Shown piece by piece: positions 61,935-64,000 of a DNA stretch of 64,000 nt (within the stretch, counting starts at the first letter, position 1; each line of letters begins with the position of its first letter). The notes beneath the pieces are model-generated. The model had not been told where the DNA came from and made no database searches. It saw nothing but the letters and a program-made list of their open reading frames with translations. Source of the stretch: Parvibaculum lavamentivorans DS-1. Its GTDB lineage: Bacteria > Pseudomonadota > Alphaproteobacteria > Parvibaculales > Parvibaculaceae. The stretch spans positions 1,967,001-2,031,000 of the forward strand of contig NC_009719.1 of NCBI RefSeq assembly GCF_000017565.1. The letters run 5' to 3'. The translations under genes and the position numbers were made by a program.

Positions 61935-63323
61935 ATGGCCCCGTTCGACACCGACGCCGCCGGACCTTCCGGCCCTGGCGCCCATCATGGCGGAGCCAAA
62001 CGGCTTCGCATCGCCGTTATCGGCACCGGCATTTCGGGCCTTTCGGCCGCATGGCTGCTGTCCTCGCGGCACGACGTCACCGTTTACGAAAAGAACGCCC
62101 GGCTGGGCGGGCATTCGAACACGGTGGCGGCGGAATGCGCGGAGGGGCCGGTGCCGGTCGATACCGGCTTCATCGTCTATAATGAGCTCAACTATCCGAA
62201 CCTGACGGCGATGTTCGCGCATCTCGATGTCGAGACGCAGGCGAGCAATATGTCGTTCGCGGCGTCGCTGGAAACAGGCGGCGCGCGGCGTTTCGAATAT
62301 TCGGGCTCGGGGCTTAACGGGATTTTCGCCGACCGGCTGAACCTCGTCAGCCCGCGTATGTGGCGGATGATCGGCGACATCGTGAAGCTTTACCGCGCGG
62401 CGCCCGATCTCATTTCCATGACGGGGCTCGACGAGAAGCCGCTTGGCCAGTTCCTGCGGGAGCAGGGATATTCCGCATCGCTGCGCGACGACCACCTGCT
62501 GCCCATGTGCGCGGCGATCTGGTCGCTGCCGGTCGAGCGGGTGGAACAGTTTCCGGCGCTCGCCTTTCTCAGGTTTTTCGACAATCACGGATTGATGCGG
62601 CTCAAGGGACGGCCGGCCTGGCGGACGGTGAAGGGCGGTTCGCGCGAATATGTGACGAAGCTTGCAGGCGCGCTTGAGGGCCGCATCCGGCTCGGGACCG
62701 GCGTCAGCGCGGTAACGCGCGACGCGGGGGGCGTACTTGTCGTCGACGACAGGGACGGCGTGGAACGCTACGATCATGTGGTCATCGGATCGCATAGCGA
62801 CGAGGCGCTTGCCATGCTGACCGACGCGGACGGGCACGAGCGGGAATTGCTGGGCGCGATGCCCTATCAGCGCAATGTGGCGTGGCTCCACTCCGACACG
62901 AGCTTCATGCCGGATAATCGCCGCGTGTGGTCGAGCTGGAACTATATGGGCGGCGGGGCGGGAACGCCCGTCTGCGTCAGCTACTGGATGAACCGGCTGC
63001 AGAAGCTGCCAACGGAGCGGCAGCTTTTCGTGACGCTCAATCCTTCGCATGAACCGGCGCCGGAGAGCGTGGTGACGCGGATCGACTACGATCATCCGGT
63101 GTTCGACTCGGGCGCCTTTGCGGCGCAGCGGCGGCTCTGGCAGATGCAGGGGCGGCGGCGGACATGGTTTTGCGGCGCCTATTTCGGTTCGGGATTTCAC
63201 GAGGACGGGCTGCAGGCGGGGCTGGCGGTGGCGGAAGAACTGGGCGGCGTGACGCGGCCCTGGAGGGTGGCGAACCCGTCAGGGCGGATCAGCCTTGCGC
63301 CGGTTCTGAAAGAGGTTGCATGA
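61935..63323 (+). CDS. NAD(P)/FAD-dependent oxidoreductase (amine-oxidase fold), ECF regulon member
   Basis: A 462-residue flavoprotein with RIAVIGTGISGLSAAWLLSS (dinucleotide fold), NARLGGHSNTV, and a C-terminal GAYFGSGFHEDGLQAGLAVAEEL (FAD-binding). It resembles the oxidoreductase adjacent to DUF1365 in sigma-E-controlled fatty-acid modification loci of Rhodobacter. The ATG at 61,935 follows AGAGGA; the reading frame runs further upstream through the promoter and is not used. It overlaps the DUF1365 gene as ATGA. The exact substrate is unknown. Confidence 0.85.
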   Translation: MAPFDTDAAGPSGPGAHHGGAKRLRIAVIGTGISGLSAAWLLSSRHDVTVYEKNARLGGHSNTVAAECAEGPVPVDTGFIVYNELNYPNLTAMFAHLDVETQASNMSFAASLETGGARRFEYSGSGLNGIFADRLNLVSPRMWRMIGDIVKLYRAAPDLISMTGLDEKPLGQFLREQGYSASLRDDHLLPMCAAIWSLPVERVEQFPALAFLRFFDNHGLMRLKGRPAWRTVKGGSREYVTKLAGALEGRIRLGTGVSAVTRDAGGVLVVDDRDGVERYDHVVIGSHSDEALAMLTDADGHERELLGAMPYQRNVAWLHSDTSFMPDNRRVWSSWNYMGGGAGTPVCVSYWMNRLQKLPTERQLFVTLNPSHEPAPESVVTRIDYDHPVFDSGAFAAQRRLWQMQGRRRTWFCGAYFGSGFHEDGLQAGLAVAEELGGVTRPWRVANPSGRISLAPVLKEVA

Positions 63324-64000
63324 AGACGGCATTCCGTTCACGGATCTATCCGGGGCGGGTTTTTCACCGCCGGCTGAGGCCGCGCGTGCATGCGCTTTCC
63401 TACAGCGTTTTCTACATGGCGCTCGATCTCGACGAGCTGCCGGCACTTGACCGCAGCTCGCGGCTTTTTTCCTATAACGGGTTTTCGCTGTTCGGCTTTC
63501 ATGACGCGGATCACGGCGATGGCGGCAGGCTTCGGCCCTGGATCGAGGCGCAACTGGCGCGGGCGGGGATCGAGGATGGCGGTGCGCGGATCGTCGCACT
63601 CACTTTTCCGCGTGTGCTCGGCTATGTGTTCAATCCGCTGACGATTTATTTCTGCCACCGCGAGGATGGCGGGCTTGCCGCCATGCTTTACGAGGTGAAC
63701 AACACGTTCGGAGACCGGCACAGCTATCTCATTCCGGTGGAAGACGGCGCGGCGAAAACGGTTGCGCAGGAATGCGAGAAGGCATTCTACGTGTCGCCTT
63801 TCATTCCGGTGAGCGGGCGTTATCACTTCAAGGTGCGGCGGCCGGGCGCGCGGGTGACGATGACCATTCGCGAAAGCGACGGGGAGGGGGCGCTGCTCAC
63901 CGCTTCCTTCGCGGGCGAGGCGCGGGCCTTCAGCGACGGGGAGCTCGCGCTCACCTTCCTCCGGCATCCGCTGATGACGCTGAAAGTAGTCGGCGGCATC
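63320..64000 (+). CDS. DUF1365 protein, truncated by the window end
   Basis: The visible 227 residues begin MKTAFRSRIYPGRVFHRRLRP and contain LTFPRVLGYVFNPLTIYFCH, HSYLIPV and KAFYVSPFIPVSGRYHF, the DUF1365 marks. These proteins sit with cyclopropane-fatty-acid-synthase-like genes in several alphaproteobacterial stress operons; in this case the gene is under the ECF promoter at 61,873. The C-terminus is beyond the window. Confidence 0.9.
   Translation, partial: MKTAFRSRIYPGRVFHRRLRPRVHALSYSVFYMALDLDELPALDRSSRLFSYNGFSLFGFHDADHGDGGRLRPWIEAQLARAGIEDGGARIVALTFPRVLGYVFNPLTIYFCHREDGGLAAMLYEVNNTFGDRHSYLIPVEDGAAKTVAQECEKAFYVSPFIPVSGRYHFKVRRPGARVTMTIRESDGEGALLTASFAGEARAFSDGELALTFLRHPLMTLKVVGGI

Noticed and set aside
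61677-63200. Upstream extension of the sigma factor frame
   Set aside because: Reads antisense to the oxidoreductase and contains its promoter; the ECF sigma sequence begins at 61,676.
1-64000. tRNA, rRNA, CRISPR arrays or insertion sequences
   Set aside because: No cloverleaf, rRNA motif, regularly spaced repeat set or transposase was found.

Overview
The window is high-GC DNA from an alphaproteobacterium. The evidence is a Tn4371/RP4-like trb conjugation module with DUF736/DUF2274 partners, an ECF11-type sigma/ChrR pair with TGATCC promoters, a Zur-type operator of the alphaproteobacterial form, and a MHYT hybrid kinase. I cannot name the species; a Parvibaculum- or Rhizobiales-like background would fit.

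Bases 1 to about 39,900 belong to an integrative conjugative element (ICE) or a plasmid-like conjugative region, entered from its interior. No integrase, tRNA target or attachment site is visible, so its limits are unknown. First come maintenance and DNA-processing genes (ArdC antirestriction protein, two small unknowns, a large ParB-like protein, DUF736, an AlpA-like regulator). The TraF peptidase, a lytic transglycosylase and a DUF3363 relaxase follow. Cargo sits between the relaxase and the coupling protein TraG: a minus-strand XRE/ImmA/exonuclease I operon, then a complete type III CBASS locus (TRIP13, two HORMA proteins, CD-NTase, NucC), then a DUF2235 hydrolase. Next is the mating-pair module traG, copG, trbBCDEJLFGI, DUF2274, DUF736. 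Downstream is a second cargo: four translationally overlapping genes, AbiEi, AbiEii, a PD-(D/E)XK-nuclease STAND ATPase and an HNH-nuclease NACHT ATPase, preceded by twin inverted-repeat operators. This last operon is the best candidate for an undescribed defence system.

From about 40.2 kb the genes look chromosomal: a MHYT hybrid histidine kinase, a receiver-like/MarR-like regulator, the mtnBDC part of the methionine salvage pathway, a glycine-zipper lipoprotein, mtgA, a GMC dehydrogenase with its small subunit, an aldehyde dehydrogenase, a ParB-domain gene bounded by 28-bp direct repeats (a probable one-gene islet inserted at a terminator), a DUF2834 membrane protein, an MFS transporter, rlmJ, ppk2, a ZnuD-like TonB receptor behind a Zur-type box, a DUF559 pseudogene broken by a single amber codon, and an ECF sigma/ChrR pair divergent from an FAD oxidoreductase/DUF1365 operon that runs off the window.

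No rRNA, tRNA, CRISPR array or insertion sequence was seen. Dispersed palindromic repeats are concentrated in the gaps at 48.0, 53.4-54.3 and 59.7-60.4 kb.
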